Of a DNA stretch of 64,000 nucleotides, positions 12,144-21,499 are shown one piece after another. How positions within the stretch are numbered: the first letter of the stretch is position 1; every line of letters begins with the position of its first letter. The position numbers and the translations under genes are program-made. The DNA comes from CAYMZZ01 sp046297935 (lineage in GTDB: Bacteria > Bacteroidota > Bacteroidia > Chitinophagales > Chitinophagaceae), in the NCBI GenBank assembly GCA_046297935.1, contig JBKBHA010000012.1:1-64000 (forward strand). Reading direction: 5' to 3'. The notes below the pieces were generated by a model that worked only from the letters and a program-made list of their open reading frames with translations, was not told the origin of the DNA and searched no databases.

Positions 12144-12737
12144 TTAAAACTGCACTTTTGGTGCTTTTTCCGCGCCCTCCTCGGCCTTAAAGCCTTCTTT
12201 CGTGCTAAAGCCAAACATACCAGCCAGCAGGTTCATGGGGAAAGATCGCACTTTAGTATTGTAGGAATTAATGGCATTGTTGAAATTCATGCGCGCATTG
12301 CGTATATCATTCTCAATACCTTCCAATTGCCCCTGTAACTTAAGAAAGTTGGCATTCGCTTTCAGATCAGGATAAGCTTCCACTGTGACCAGCAATCGGT
12401 TCAATGCACCCGTCATTTGCTGTTGGGCAGCCTGAAACTTGGCAATATTTTCAGGAGTCAATTGATCTGCCGTGAGGTTGATCGATCCCGCACGCGCACG
12501 GGCTTCGGTAAGCTGTGTAAGTGTTTCTTTCTCAAAGTTAGCTGCTCCCTTTACCGTATTCACCAGATTATCAACCAGGTCGAGCCGGCGCTGGTATTCT
12601 GCGTTGACGTTATTCAACGATTTGTTGACTGACTCATCCAGCTTCACCACCCCGTTATAACTACTACAACCCCACACGCCGAAAATGATCAGAATGGCTG
12701 CCAAAATTAACCAGCCAATGTTTTTGCCTCCTTTCAT
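12144..12737 (-). CDS. LemA family protein (first copy)
   Basis: A 197-residue LemA paralogue and first gene of the operon. The N-terminus GWLILAAILIIFGVWGC could be a membrane helix or a lipoprotein signal, since a Cys follows VWG. Motifs YQRRLDLVDNLVNTVKG, ARMNFNNAINSYN and FGFSTKEGF are intact. The two copies are clearly diverged (the termini differ most), so this is an old duplication. Confidence 0.93.
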   Translation of the reverse strand: MKGGKNIGWLILAAILIIFGVWGCSSYNGVVKLDESVNKSLNNVNAEYQRRLDLVDNLVNTVKGAANFEKETLTQLTEARARAGSINLTADQLTPENIAKFQAAQQQMTGALNRLLVTVEAYPDLKANANFLKLQGQLEGIENDIRNARMNFNNAINSYNTKVRSFPMNLLAGMFGFSTKEGFKAEEGAEKAPKVQF

Positions 12738-12756
12738 GGTTCTAAGTTTTTGATAT

Positions 12757-12795
12757 GGAATTAAAATTAGGATTTTTCACCCTTCGACAAGCCAA
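12757..12795 (-). promoter_or_regulatory. probable promoter of the LemA/TPM operon
   Basis: On the minus strand a TTG is followed by an 18-bp spacer and TAATTTTA, close to TTG-N19-TAnnTTTG, about 25-30 bp before the LemA start. The last base of the -7 and the spacing deviate from consensus. Confidence 0.4.
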
Positions 12796-12887
12796 TTTTT
12801 CGGTATGTCAAGTCTGTTTGCCGGTAAACAACGTATTTAGGATGTTGCGGCATGGTTTTGGAAGTTTTGGTATACGTAATCCCTTTT

Positions 12888-14003
12888 ATGAGAGAAAAAT
12901 TTTCATGGGCAGGCTGGCTACTGGTAGTACCGTTGGTAGCTGCTATCCATTGCAACAAATCGGATTCCGAAAATGTGGAACCGCCGGATGCTGTAGAACT
13001 CAAGGACACGGTGATTGCCACCGGATTATCGCATCCCTGGGAAATACTTTGGGGACCCGATGATCATATCTGGATGACGGAACGAAACGGCCGTGTAAGC
13101 CGGTTGAATCCGGAAAACGGACAACTAAGTCCTCTATTGACTATCAGCGAAGTGGTAGACCGCGGCGAAGGTGGTTTGCTGGGTATGGCATTACACCCGC
13201 AGTTTCCGCTGCTGCCCTATGTTTACCTTGTTTATAACTACGAAAATGGGAATGGCGACTATCGCGAAAAACTGGTGCGTTACACGTATAGTTCAGGCTC
13301 AGGCACACTCAGCTCCCCTGCGCCATTGCTTGAAGATCTTGCGGCGGCCAATATTCACAATGGAAGTCGCTTGTTAATCGTTGGCGATAAACTTTTTATG
13401 ACTACTGGCGATGCGGCTGCCACTTCGCTGCCACAAAATATCAATTCGCTCTCAGGAAAAATTCTGCGGCTCAATCTCGACGGAACCATTCCTTCTGACA
13501 ATCCGGTGGCAGGCAATCCCTACTGGTCATTTGGTCACCGAAACCCACAGGGCCTTGTTTTTGCCAACAACAAGCTCTACAGCTCAGAGCATGGCCCCAG
13601 CAACGACGATGAAATAAATATTATTGAAAAAGGAGCCAATTACGGCTGGCCCAATGTACAGGGCTTTTGTGATGACTCGGGCGAAGATAATTTCTGTAGC
13701 GCCAATAACGTGAAAGAACCCATCAAAGCGTGGACACCCACCATTGCCACCTGCGGACTGGACTATTACAACCACGATTTGATACCACAATGGAAAAATT
13801 CATTACTGCTGGCTACGCTAAAGAATCAACGAGTTTTTCAGTTAAAGCTCAGCACCAATGGTAACAGCGTAGAGCAGACTAATGAATATTTTTCCGGCAG
13901 CTATGGCCGGCTGAGAGATATCTGCGTGAGCCCCGATGGCCGGGTTTTTCTTGCCAGCAGCAATGGAAACAATGATAAGATTGTGATGATAGAGCCGAGA
14001 TAA
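12888..14003 (+). CDS. PQQ-type sugar dehydrogenase (GSDH/sorbosone DH fold) lipoprotein
   Basis: A 371-residue six-bladed beta-propeller related to soluble glucose dehydrogenase and aldose-sugar dehydrogenases (Asd/YliI). Family blocks include LSHPWEILWGPDDHIWMTERNGR, RGEGGLLGMALHPQF, FGHRNPQGLVF and SSEHGPSNDDEINIIEKGANYGWP, the last being the calcium/PQQ-side motif. The signal peptide ends at AAIHC, a plausible though non-ideal lipobox, so it is probably anchored facing the periplasm. The ATG at 12888 is chosen because the signal peptide begins there. Substrate unknown. Confidence 0.88.
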   Translation: MREKFSWAGWLLVVPLVAAIHCNKSDSENVEPPDAVELKDTVIATGLSHPWEILWGPDDHIWMTERNGRVSRLNPENGQLSPLLTISEVVDRGEGGLLGMALHPQFPLLPYVYLVYNYENGNGDYREKLVRYTYSSGSGTLSSPAPLLEDLAAANIHNGSRLLIVGDKLFMTTGDAAATSLPQNINSLSGKILRLNLDGTIPSDNPVAGNPYWSFGHRNPQGLVFANNKLYSSEHGPSNDDEINIIEKGANYGWPNVQGFCDDSGEDNFCSANNVKEPIKAWTPTIATCGLDYYNHDLIPQWKNSLLLATLKNQRVFQLKLSTNGNSVEQTNEYFSGSYGRLRDICVSPDGRVFLASSNGNNDKIVMIEPR

Positions 14004-14023
14004 ACCGGAGCAAACTTTCGCGT

Positions 14024-14662
14024 TTACTTTTTCAACGCTACCGTCATATCACCGAAAATCCGCATAGTACCGGTAAATGATGGATCTGGCAATGGCATAT
14101 CGTCGTCGAACCGAAAACGCATATACAGTGTGTCGTTGCTCATGCGATAGCGGGCGCCCATATTGATGGTGCCAGCAGGCGGATTAATGCCGCCGGGTGC
14201 GCCTGCTACAAACGGAACTCCGTTAAACTTCAATGAGTCGGCTCCCACTCTCACAAAATCGCTGGAGCCACTGGTGGGAGGAACGCTTCCTTCAGCATCA
14301 GTGGATTGCTCGGTAATCAAAATTCCATCGGTATAAAGACGGCTAACCGTAACGCCTTCCATGTCGTACGCAATATTGGTGGTAGTCATGGTGTTTCCAG
14401 AAAACTTTACTGTGCCGCTTGTATTGAGTCCGATATAGTCGAGTACGGCAGTGTTACGCATCGTAGATCCGGACTCAGACAGTGTGATATCACTCCCGGT
14501 TTGGGCAACCATTCCTACAAAACGCCAGGTGCCACTTAACTCTACTGTACCCGGACCTCCGCCCGAATTGTCATCGTCTTCTGCAAATCCCCTTTCTTTC
14601 TGACAGGATACTAAAATGCTCGCGGCTACAGCCAACGGTAAAAAGGCACGTGAAAATTTCAT
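14024..14662 (-). CDS. putative lipoprotein, function unknown
   Basis: A 212-residue protein with a clear lipoprotein signal (ASILVSC). An acidic, Gly-rich linker is followed by repeated beta-strand patterns (SGTWRFVGM, SGTVKFSGNTMTTTNIAYDM, ARYRMSNDTLYMRF) that resemble a lipocalin-like or calycin barrel. The resemblance is weak. It converges with the sugar dehydrogenase gene. Confidence 0.6.
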   Translation of the reverse strand: MKFSRAFLPLAVAASILVSCQKERGFAEDDDNSGGGPGTVELSGTWRFVGMVAQTGSDITLSESGSTMRNTAVLDYIGLNTSGTVKFSGNTMTTTNIAYDMEGVTVSRLYTDGILITEQSTDAEGSVPPTSGSSDFVRVGADSLKFNGVPFVAGAPGGINPPAGTINMGARYRMSNDTLYMRFRFDDDMPLPDPSFTGTMRIFGDMTVALKK

Positions 14663-14740
14663 AATGAGGTTGATTAGGACAATAACAGGTTGGGCCTGCT
14701 ACCGGCCGTAAAGTTAGCAAAAATACCTTTGTGGGGATAA

Positions 14741-15934
14741 TCAGCTTTTCACCGCCGCGATGCCGGGCAGTTCTTTGCCCTCGAAATATTCGAGCATGGC
14801 TCCGCCACCGGTAGACACATAACTCACCTTGTCGGCAAAACCAAACTGATTTACAGCCGCTACCGAGTCGCCTCCGCCCACAAGCGAAAAACTTCCGTTT
14901 TGTGTAGCTTCTGCCACTGCAGTGGCGATGGCCTTGGTGCCAAGCTGAAATTTTTCCATCTCAAATACACCCATCGGACCGTTCCAAAGTATAGTACGCG
15001 ATTGATGGATCACGTTCTGGAATTGCTCAATAGCCTTGGGGCCAATATCGAGACCCATCCAGCCTTCGGGCACATGATTGCTGGGCGCTGTGCTGGTGTT
15101 TGCTTCTGCCGAAAACTGGTCGGCAACAATTGAATCAGAAGGAAGGTGAATGCACACGCCTTTAGCATCTGCCTTGGCCAGCAATTCACGAGCCGTATCG
15201 AGCCGGTCGTCTTCGCAAAGCGATTTTCCGATCTGGCCGCCAGCGGCCTTCATAAATGTATACGCCATGCCGCCGCCAATGATAATGTCGGAAGCACGTT
15301 CGAGCAGGTTTTCAATGATTAATATCTTGTCCGACACTTTTGCTCCGCCAATGATTGCCACAAAGGGCTTCTCGGCCTGATGCAATACTTTTTCAGCACT
15401 TTGCACTTCGCCTTCCATCAACAAACCAAAGAATCGCTTTTCGCGGGGGAAAAACTGCGCGATCACTGCAGTGGACGCATGCGCGCGATGGGCGGTACCG
15501 AAAGCATCATTTACCCAAACATCACCCAGGCTGGCCAGCTTGCCGGCAAACTCTGCATCGCCTTTTTCTTCCTGTTTGTAAAAACGAAGGTTTTCCAGCA
15601 ATAACACCTGTCCGGCCTGTAAACCTGCTGCTGCCTCCTTTGCCGAAGCACCTATACAATCCTCCGCAAATTTCACTTCAACTCCCGGTAGCAGTTCTTT
15701 TAAGTGTGGCAACAGGTGGCGCAAACTGTATTTATCAGTGGGCCCATCTTTGGGCCGACCCAGGTGTGACATCAGGATCACACTGCCAGCATCTGCCAAT
15801 ACCTTTTGTATGCTTGGCAAAGCAGCCCGCATTCGAGTATCATCCGTAATCTGAAACTGATCGTTCAGCGGCACATTAAAATCGACACGCATCAAAGCGC
15901 GCTGTCCGGCGAAGTTGTGTGTGTTGAAAGACAA
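14741..15934 (-). CDS. pgk: phosphoglycerate kinase
   Basis: This glycolytic enzyme transfers a phosphate from 1,3-bisphosphoglycerate to ADP in the cytoplasm. It has 397 residues, full length. Visible motifs: RVDFNVPLND (substrate arm), SHLGRPKDGP, FGTAHRAHAS, VAIIGGAKVSDK, IIGGGMAYTF, WNGPMGVFE and the C-terminal nucleotide loop VGGGDSVAAV. It lies downstream of gapA on the same strand with 127 bp between, most of it a large hairpin. Confidence 0.97.
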   Translation of the reverse strand: MSFNTHNFAGQRALMRVDFNVPLNDQFQITDDTRMRAALPSIQKVLADAGSVILMSHLGRPKDGPTDKYSLRHLLPHLKELLPGVEVKFAEDCIGASAKEAAAGLQAGQVLLLENLRFYKQEEKGDAEFAGKLASLGDVWVNDAFGTAHRAHASTAVIAQFFPREKRFFGLLMEGEVQSAEKVLHQAEKPFVAIIGGAKVSDKILIIENLLERASDIIIGGGMAYTFMKAAGGQIGKSLCEDDRLDTARELLAKADAKGVCIHLPSDSIVADQFSAEANTSTAPSNHVPEGWMGLDIGPKAIEQFQNVIHQSRTILWNGPMGVFEMEKFQLGTKAIATAVAEATQNGSFSLVGGGDSVAAVNQFGFADKVSYVSTGGGAMLEYFEGKELPGIAAVKS

Positions 15935-15974
15935 GAAACGAGAATTAAATAGTAAAAGGAATATTTGTGAATTT

Positions 15975-16051
15975 GAGAATTGGGTGATGGGATAATTTGA
16001 TCAATTCGTGGTTATTCGCTTTTGTCCAAATTATACCATCACCCAATTCTC
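15975..16051 (-). other. 25-bp inverted repeat between gapA and pgk
   Basis: GAGAATTGGGTGATGG plus nine more bases (15975-15999) pairs with 16027-16051 with one mismatch in 25, around a 27-nt loop. There is no U-tract after the stem in the minus-strand direction. This argues for an mRNA processing or stability element, or a repeat unit, rather than a simple terminator. Confidence 0.7.
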
Positions 16052-16061
16052 CAGTTTGCTT

Positions 16062-17075
16062 TTATTTCGCGATCAGCTTGGCGAAATAGTTCACGGTGCG
16101 AACCAGTTGGCTTACATAGCTCATTTCATTATCGTACCAGGATACAGTACGTACCAGTTGAGTATCGCCCACCGTTTGTACACGGGTTTGGGTGGCATCG
16201 AACAGTGAGCCATAAGTAATACCGATGATATCGCTGCTCACAATTTCATCTTCAGTGTAACCGAAGCTTTCATTCGAGGCAGCTTTCATGGCGGCATTCA
16301 GCTCCTCTACAGTGGTCTTTTTACCAAGTACAGCAGTTACTTCTGTCAACGAACCTGTAAGGGTTGGTACACGCTGGGCACTGCCGTCCATCTTTCCTTT
16401 CAGGTTGGGCAATACCAGACCAATTGCTTTGGCGGCGCCGGTGCTGTTGGGAACAATATTCTGAGCTGCTGCGCGTGCACGACGAAGGTCTCCTTTGGGG
16501 TGAGGCGCATCCTGTGTATTCTGGTCGTTAGTATAAGCATGGATGGTAGTCATCAGCGCATTCACCACTCCAAATTTTTCGTCCAGTACCTGTGCCATTG
16601 GCGCCAGGCAGTTGGTAGTACAGGACGCACAGCTGATAATTGTCTCGCTGCCATCGAGTATCTGATGGTTTACGTTGAACACGATCGTTTTCAGATCGCC
16701 TGTTGCCGGTGCACTGATCACCACTCGCTTGGCACCCGCTGTAAGGTGGGCTGCTGCCTTGTCTTTATCGGTGAAAAAGCCCGTGCACTCCAGCACTACG
16801 TCTACACCATGGTCTTTCCAGGGTATTTGTGCAGGATCTTTCTGGGCATATATTTTTACTTCATCACCGTTAACCGATATCGATGCTTCGCCTGCCTTCA
16901 CATCGGCATCGAAGCGTCCCTGTGCACTGTCATACTTCAGCAAATGGGCCAAAACTTTCGGGCTGGTGAGGTCGTTGATAGCTACTACATCGATCCCTTC
17001 CATCTTATAGATCTGGCGATATACCAGGCGGCCGATTCTACCGAAGCCGTTAATTGCAACTTTAACTGTGCTCAT
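16062..17075 (-). CDS. gapA: glyceraldehyde-3-phosphate dehydrogenase, type I
   Basis: This enzyme oxidises glyceraldehyde-3-phosphate to 1,3-bisphosphoglycerate with NAD. It has 337 residues. The Rossmann motif INGFGRIGRLVYR and the active-site SCASCTTNCLAP (catalytic Cys152) are intact, with VPTLTGSLTEV and SWYDNEMSYV toward the C-terminus. It is placed upstream of pgk, so substrate flows in gene order. A possible -7 TAACTTCG lies about 30 bp before the start. Confidence 0.97.
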   Translation of the reverse strand: MSTVKVAINGFGRIGRLVYRQIYKMEGIDVVAINDLTSPKVLAHLLKYDSAQGRFDADVKAGEASISVNGDEVKIYAQKDPAQIPWKDHGVDVVLECTGFFTDKDKAAAHLTAGAKRVVISAPATGDLKTIVFNVNHQILDGSETIISCASCTTNCLAPMAQVLDEKFGVVNALMTTIHAYTNDQNTQDAPHPKGDLRRARAAAQNIVPNSTGAAKAIGLVLPNLKGKMDGSAQRVPTLTGSLTEVTAVLGKKTTVEELNAAMKAASNESFGYTEDEIVSSDIIGITYGSLFDATQTRVQTVGDTQLVRTVSWYDNEMSYVSQLVRTVNYFAKLIAK

Positions 17076-17293
17076 TTCGAATGATTTTAAAATTTGAGTG
17101 CCGAAGTTACGGAAATTTAACGGTTAGCTTCCGCTGAGGCGGCTCTAAATGAACAGATATTCATTCTGATACATGAGTCTGTTTTATTCGAAGGATTGGT
17201 CTGACAATCAATGAACGACCGTTAGAATGTTGTGAGACCGGAGTGTTAGTGTTTTCAACGAAAACCCTCCGACAGTTCCACTGCGTCTTGTAC

Positions 17294-17322
17294 AAAAAAA
17301 AGCCCCGGTCGGTCGACCGGGG
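17294..17322 (-). terminator. rho-independent terminator of tRNA-Glu
   Basis: On the minus strand CCCCGGTC-gacc-GACCGGGG forms an 8-bp GC stem with a 4-nt loop, then GC and a run of eight T. It begins 6 bp after the tRNA-Glu 3' end. Confidence 0.92.
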
Positions 17323-17328
17323 TCCTTG

Positions 17329-17400
17329 TAGCCCGTACGGGATTCGAACCCGTATCACCACCGTGAAAGGGTGGTGTCCTAGCCCTTAGACGAACGGGCC
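17329..17400 (-). tRNA. tRNA-Glu (anticodon TTC)
   Basis: A 72-nt cloverleaf: acceptor GGCCCGT pairs with ACGGGCT, anticodon stem CCACC/GGTGG with loop CTTTCAC, T-arm ACGGG/CCCGT. The anticodon is TTC. It is a single-gene unit with its own promoter and terminator. CCA is not encoded. Confidence 0.97.
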
Positions 17401-17424
17401 AATTCTCCGTTTTTTAAGGGAGTG

Positions 17425-17455
17425 CAAAGATAAGGGCACCCCTTATTCCGTCCAA
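17425..17455 (-). promoter_or_regulatory. tRNA-Glu promoter
   Basis: On the minus strand TTG (17453-17455), a 20-bp spacer and TATCTTTG (17425-17432), followed by CACTCCC. The start-site region resembles the rRNA promoters (CACTCCC/CACCCCC after the -7), suggesting shared growth-rate control. The tRNA begins 24 bp downstream. Confidence 0.85.
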
Positions 17456-17640
17456 AAAAATATTAGGATTTTAGGATTACAGGATTTAAGGATTTGAAGA
17501 GTTTAGGGTGCCAGGATTTTAGGATTATAGGATTATCGGATTCTAGGATGTTAGGATTTTAGGCTTCCAGGATTTTAGGATTTGAAGAGTTTATGATTGA
17601 CGGATTTTAAATCCAGGAATTGGAGGATTGTACTTTGGAG
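17456..17640. repeat. AGGATT-rich repeat tract
   Basis: About 180 bp of irregular TTAGGATTT/ACAGGATTT units; GATTTGAAGAGTTTA occurs twice. It occupies most of the gap between the tRNA-Glu promoter and the 3' end of the caspase gene. A closely similar tract in the same orientation lies at 23605-23710. Nothing else is visible in 17401-17761. Confidence 0.8.
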
Positions 17641-17761
17641 GATTTGTGAATGTGGAAAATTGGCGTTGGGGAAAATTGAGAAATTTGGGATTATGGACAT
17701 TGATTCAAAATTTTTTTAGCTAAAAACCTGACAAGAGTTCACACTGCCGTCGGCCATTAGA

Positions 17762-20700
17762 TCACCAGATGGTGAAGTCGACCAGTTGGTTTTCAGTGCG
17801 AATGGTTGGTTGCTGCCGGCCTCCGGTAAGTTCAGCCACCTCCTGGCGCAGATAAGCCTGCAGCTCCAATACGCTGGTCGAACCGTTTTTGTTTTCATCA
17901 GCAGCTTTCTCTTTCAGGGCCTTCAAAAGGCAAAAAGTAAAAACGCCGTTCTGATAGTCTGGCCCTTCCCAGGCAAATTCTGCCCCTCCCGCGGAGGAAA
18001 CAATGGTGGCACCGGTGCTACGGCGCAGGTCCGTAAAAATATCTTTCATCAACAAATAGCTGCGCTGGGCAGCAGCATTGCCATATGCGAAACCCTTATC
18101 GCCCGACCGCAACTTCACTTTTCCTTTAATACCTTCTCCAGCCTGGGTCACCCAGCCGGCTTCTTTGTCCACTTCGCCCGAATGACAGGCATCTACCAGC
18201 ATTACTTTATTACGCGCAGGAATATTATCTAATAGCGATTCCAGTTGTTCAAATGCAAGTCCGGATTTGGCAGGCTTGCTAAAGTCCATGCCATAAGTAC
18301 CCAGATAATACCGCAAACTATCGTCGAGCTTACCGTGGCCGGCATAAAAAATCAACACATGATCATCAACCTGGCTTTTTGCCAGCCAGGTTTTTAGTTT
18401 CATGATATTTTCAATCGTAGCTTTTTCATTCAGCAGCGTTTGCAGGTTTACTTTTCCATAACTTGTATTTTTTGTTTGAAACAAGGCCGCCAAATCAGTC
18501 GCGTCTTTATCGGCATAGGTCAGATTAAATTTAGCCTGCTGGTATTTGCTTACTCCAATAGTCAGAATATACAAATCAGGTTTTCGGATTCGGCCGGTAT
18601 TTTCCACTACAAAATTCTCTTTCAGACTTTCCACTCCTGCATCATTCATAACCGACATGGTCACTTCATTACGACCGGCCGACAAGGGAATCTTTAAAGT
18701 ACCGGTCCATTCTTTTTGTCCGCTTTTCTCCGGCTTACGGCCAGCCATACCATAAAGCGGTGTACCATTTACCGATACATAAATCCTATTGATGGCCGAG
18801 ATTTTATCGGTTGCCTGTATGCGAAATGTGACCGCAGTTGAGTCCTTCACCCGCAGGCTGGCTGGCATTTGCAGTACTTTTAGTTCAGGTCCGGTACCGT
18901 TAATGTTTTCAGCATCTTTTAAGGTCAGTCCCATTTGGCGTACCCGGCGTTCGTAGGCCGACTTCAGCTCGGCAACTCTTGTCGGATCGCCCAATTGTGT
19001 ACTTGCCAACACTTTGTCGGGCCGGTTAAGTTGTAAGTCGAATTGCGAAAACTCGTAGGCCTTACCTCCATAACCAAAACTCAGATAACGATTGGCTTTT
19101 TTGTTGCTCGTATAATATCCTTCTTTGTTCACAATTGCGATAGACTCGTAGTCGAAGGCGGCGATTTTCAGTAGAGGGTCGGACTGCTCAAGGTCGATCA
19201 ACTGCACCGTCTTGTCGGCCATCACGGCAAATACATACCGCCCATCGGGCGAAGGCGAAAGCGCATAGCATCCCACGGCGTTCGCAGGTCCAATTTGCCG
19301 CAATGGCTTGTCTTCAGCAATATTCCACAAAAGAATATCGCCAAAGCTGCCAGCAGTAACAACTCTGTTATCGTCGATAAAACAAGCAGCCTGTACACCC
19401 CAGAAAGTGGCATGCTTCAAACCGAACTTTTTAAAGTAGGTGGAGCCGCCGGCATCGAATGTTCTGCTCACCTTGCCGGCCGCGATATCAAAGATCCCCA
19501 TTTCACCATCATATAACGTATAGAGCAGGTGTTTGCCATTGGGCGAGAGAAGGGCTTCAAACAAAAAAGCCTGCATGTCGAGCTTACTTTTTTTACGCTT
19601 ATGAACAAATGACTTTAAGAGTTTTCCATCCATATCCCAAAACGCAAAAATTAAGTTGGGACTACCGGGATTAGCTCTTGTAGCCAACACACTAAAAATC
19701 TTTCCTTCCTTTTCAAGATAAACCGGGTTGTGCGCAAAAAAAGTGTCCTTTTTCTGAATAATCCATAGCGGTGTAACCTGTGCATTCGTCGAACGGCTGA
19801 AGTCAACCAGTTGATGATTGACCAGAAAACGTTGAGGGTGCCCGGCTTCAGTCAGAAAATAGGTGTAGTAAGGATCGGAGAAAAGAAAACGTTGCATCAT
19901 CCGCAAGCTATCGGCCGCCCAAACTTCAATATATTTATCATCTTTCTTCCCGCAAATATCATTAGGCACCATATTAGCTAGCAATACCCGCTTTTTATCA
20001 AGCGATAGACTGGCCGTACGTAATCCGATTCGAACAGTTGGATCCCAGTCGAAGTATACATTGGCACCGTTTCGTGCGGTGTCCTGACAGTTCAACTCAC
20101 TGCGCAATCGACTAATTTCAGCATTGCCCAGGTTGTATAAGAAAGCATCCTGAAATAATTTGGGAAAAAGTACACGCTCTTTGTCAAGAAATATAGGTTC
20201 GGCCATTTTATACAATCCGCGCGTGGCCGAAACCACCCCTTTCAGGCGACCGCTTTCTAAATCGTGTACCAATACTTCGCGCGTGTTTTCAATCATCGTT
20301 TTCCGATCATCTGACACAGCCAGTATATACCCGCCATTGAGCGAACCGCCTTCGTACTCGCCCTGGGTATTATAAAAAAATGGCTGACCACGCCGATAAG
20401 AAAACAAGGGTTGATCAGTCAGAATATCTTTCGCAACCACCAGGTCATCAGGCCCTTTGGCGTTTACGGCATCAAAATAAAGTGACAGGCTGGCATCAGC
20501 GGTAATAGGGTCGCTCTGAAATCCGTTGGATCGTTCATTTACCGAGAGTCCCATTACCCGCCCTAATATTGTCTTTTCTTTTCGGCTACCACTTGCATCC
20601 ACAACATATATGGTGTCGTAAAATTCATTGCACCCACTTACGGTGCGAACCCGTTTTTCCGTTTCAACAAACAACCTCCCATTGCGGTACTGCATGGCCG

Positions 20701-21487
20701 CTATGGAAGGCGTATAGTTAAAAACCGGTAGTTGTTGCGATGCGCCTAAAACAAGCGTTTCGGTGTACCGGGTTCCTTTATTGAAATCAACGCGATACAC
20801 TCCATTGTTGGCCATGTGCAGATACAGCAGTTCAAGCGTTGGCGAAAACGCTATTTGCTGAATAATGGCGACCCGCTTCAGTTGTTTGGCCATTTTCCCC
20901 AACAATATCTTTACCGCCAGACTATTGTTGTCGATCATGGCTGGCAATTTCAATTGACGAAGTTTAATGAACTCGCCCTTCAAATCGAAGAGGCGGAGCA
21001 TTGAATTTTGATGATTGGAAGCCGACTGCGAAATCAGCAGAATCTGCTGCCCGTCGGCCGAAAACTGCGCATGGGTATAATGTTCTTCATTTTCATCGTC
21101 GAAAGGAACGAACCGGTGGGCAATTTTTTGTGCCTGCAAATCGTATAGAATGTAATTTCCCAGGGGGAACTCGGGCAGCAAAGCGTACCGTTCATCGGGC
21201 GAAAAGCAGGCATAAGGCAGGTAAATGAATGCATCGTCCATTCCGCCAAGAGTGGGTCGGATACTCAACATCTGTTTGCTGTTTCTCAAATCCCAAACTA
21301 GGTATTCGCCGTTTTCAGTGCTGGCCAGCAAATAGCTATTGCGCGGCGACACCGTAAACCTCGTCTTAACGTTTGCAGGTAATCCCGTAGGAAACTGTAC
21401 ATCCGGACGAAACTGTTGTGCATTAGTTTGTAGTACCAGAAAAAAGAGAGCAATTTTCAGGACAAGGTTCAGCTTGCGAAATACCAT
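17762..21487 (-). CDS. secreted beta-propeller/caspase-like (C14) protease
   Basis: A 1241-residue protein. A signal peptide (ALFFLVLQTNAQ) is followed by many WD40/YVTN-like repeats to about residue 830 (VSPRNSYLLASTENGEYLVW, LSPSPDGRYVFAVMADKTV). An immunoglobulin-like segment lies at about 865-965 and the caspase domain at about 970-1241. The dyad is intact: His1051 in YAGHGKLDD and Cys1101 in VDACHSGEVD, 50 residues apart as in metacaspases and paracaspases. It should be a cysteine protease cutting after basic or acidic residues; specificity cannot be read. The signal peptide places it outside the cytoplasm. Third gene of an operon after the CHASE2-like and FecR-like genes, 12 bp after the latter. 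Peptidase assignment is firm; biological role is inference. Confidence 0.9.
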   Translation of the reverse strand: MVFRKLNLVLKIALFFLVLQTNAQQFRPDVQFPTGLPANVKTRFTVSPRNSYLLASTENGEYLVWDLRNSKQMLSIRPTLGGMDDAFIYLPYACFSPDERYALLPEFPLGNYILYDLQAQKIAHRFVPFDDENEEHYTHAQFSADGQQILLISQSASNHQNSMLRLFDLKGEFIKLRQLKLPAMIDNNSLAVKILLGKMAKQLKRVAIIQQIAFSPTLELLYLHMANNGVYRVDFNKGTRYTETLVLGASQQLPVFNYTPSIAAMQYRNGRLFVETEKRVRTVSGCNEFYDTIYVVDASGSRKEKTILGRVMGLSVNERSNGFQSDPITADASLSLYFDAVNAKGPDDLVVAKDILTDQPLFSYRRGQPFFYNTQGEYEGGSLNGGYILAVSDDRKTMIENTREVLVHDLESGRLKGVVSATRGLYKMAEPIFLDKERVLFPKLFQDAFLYNLGNAEISRLRSELNCQDTARNGANVYFDWDPTVRIGLRTASLSLDKKRVLLANMVPNDICGKKDDKYIEVWAADSLRMMQRFLFSDPYYTYFLTEAGHPQRFLVNHQLVDFSRSTNAQVTPLWIIQKKDTFFAHNPVYLEKEGKIFSVLATRANPGSPNLIFAFWDMDGKLLKSFVHKRKKSKLDMQAFLFEALLSPNGKHLLYTLYDGEMGIFDIAAGKVSRTFDAGGSTYFKKFGLKHATFWGVQAACFIDDNRVVTAGSFGDILLWNIAEDKPLRQIGPANAVGCYALSPSPDGRYVFAVMADKTVQLIDLEQSDPLLKIAAFDYESIAIVNKEGYYTSNKKANRYLSFGYGGKAYEFSQFDLQLNRPDKVLASTQLGDPTRVAELKSAYERRVRQMGLTLKDAENINGTGPELKVLQMPASLRVKDSTAVTFRIQATDKISAINRIYVSVNGTPLYGMAGRKPEKSGQKEWTGTLKIPLSAGRNEVTMSVMNDAGVESLKENFVVENTGRIRKPDLYILTIGVSKYQQAKFNLTYADKDATDLAALFQTKNTSYGKVNLQTLLNEKATIENIMKLKTWLAKSQVDDHVLIFYAGHGKLDDSLRYYLGTYGMDFSKPAKSGLAFEQLESLLDNIPARNKVMLVDACHSGEVDKEAGWVTQAGEGIKGKVKLRSGDKGFAYGNAAAQRSYLLMKDIFTDLRRSTGATIVSSAGGAEFAWEGPDYQNGVFTFCLLKALKEKAADENKNGSTSVLELQAYLRQEVAELTGGRQQPTIRTENQLVDFTIW

Positions 21488-21499
21488 CGAACTTAAAGT

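Noticed and set aside
15975..16051. Riboswitch between gapA and pgk
   Set aside because: Only one simple stem; no conserved multi-stem aptamer pattern that I know.
17456..17640. Telomere-like repeats
   Set aside because: The AGGATT units are irregular and lie inside a chromosome-type region; no evidence of a linear end.
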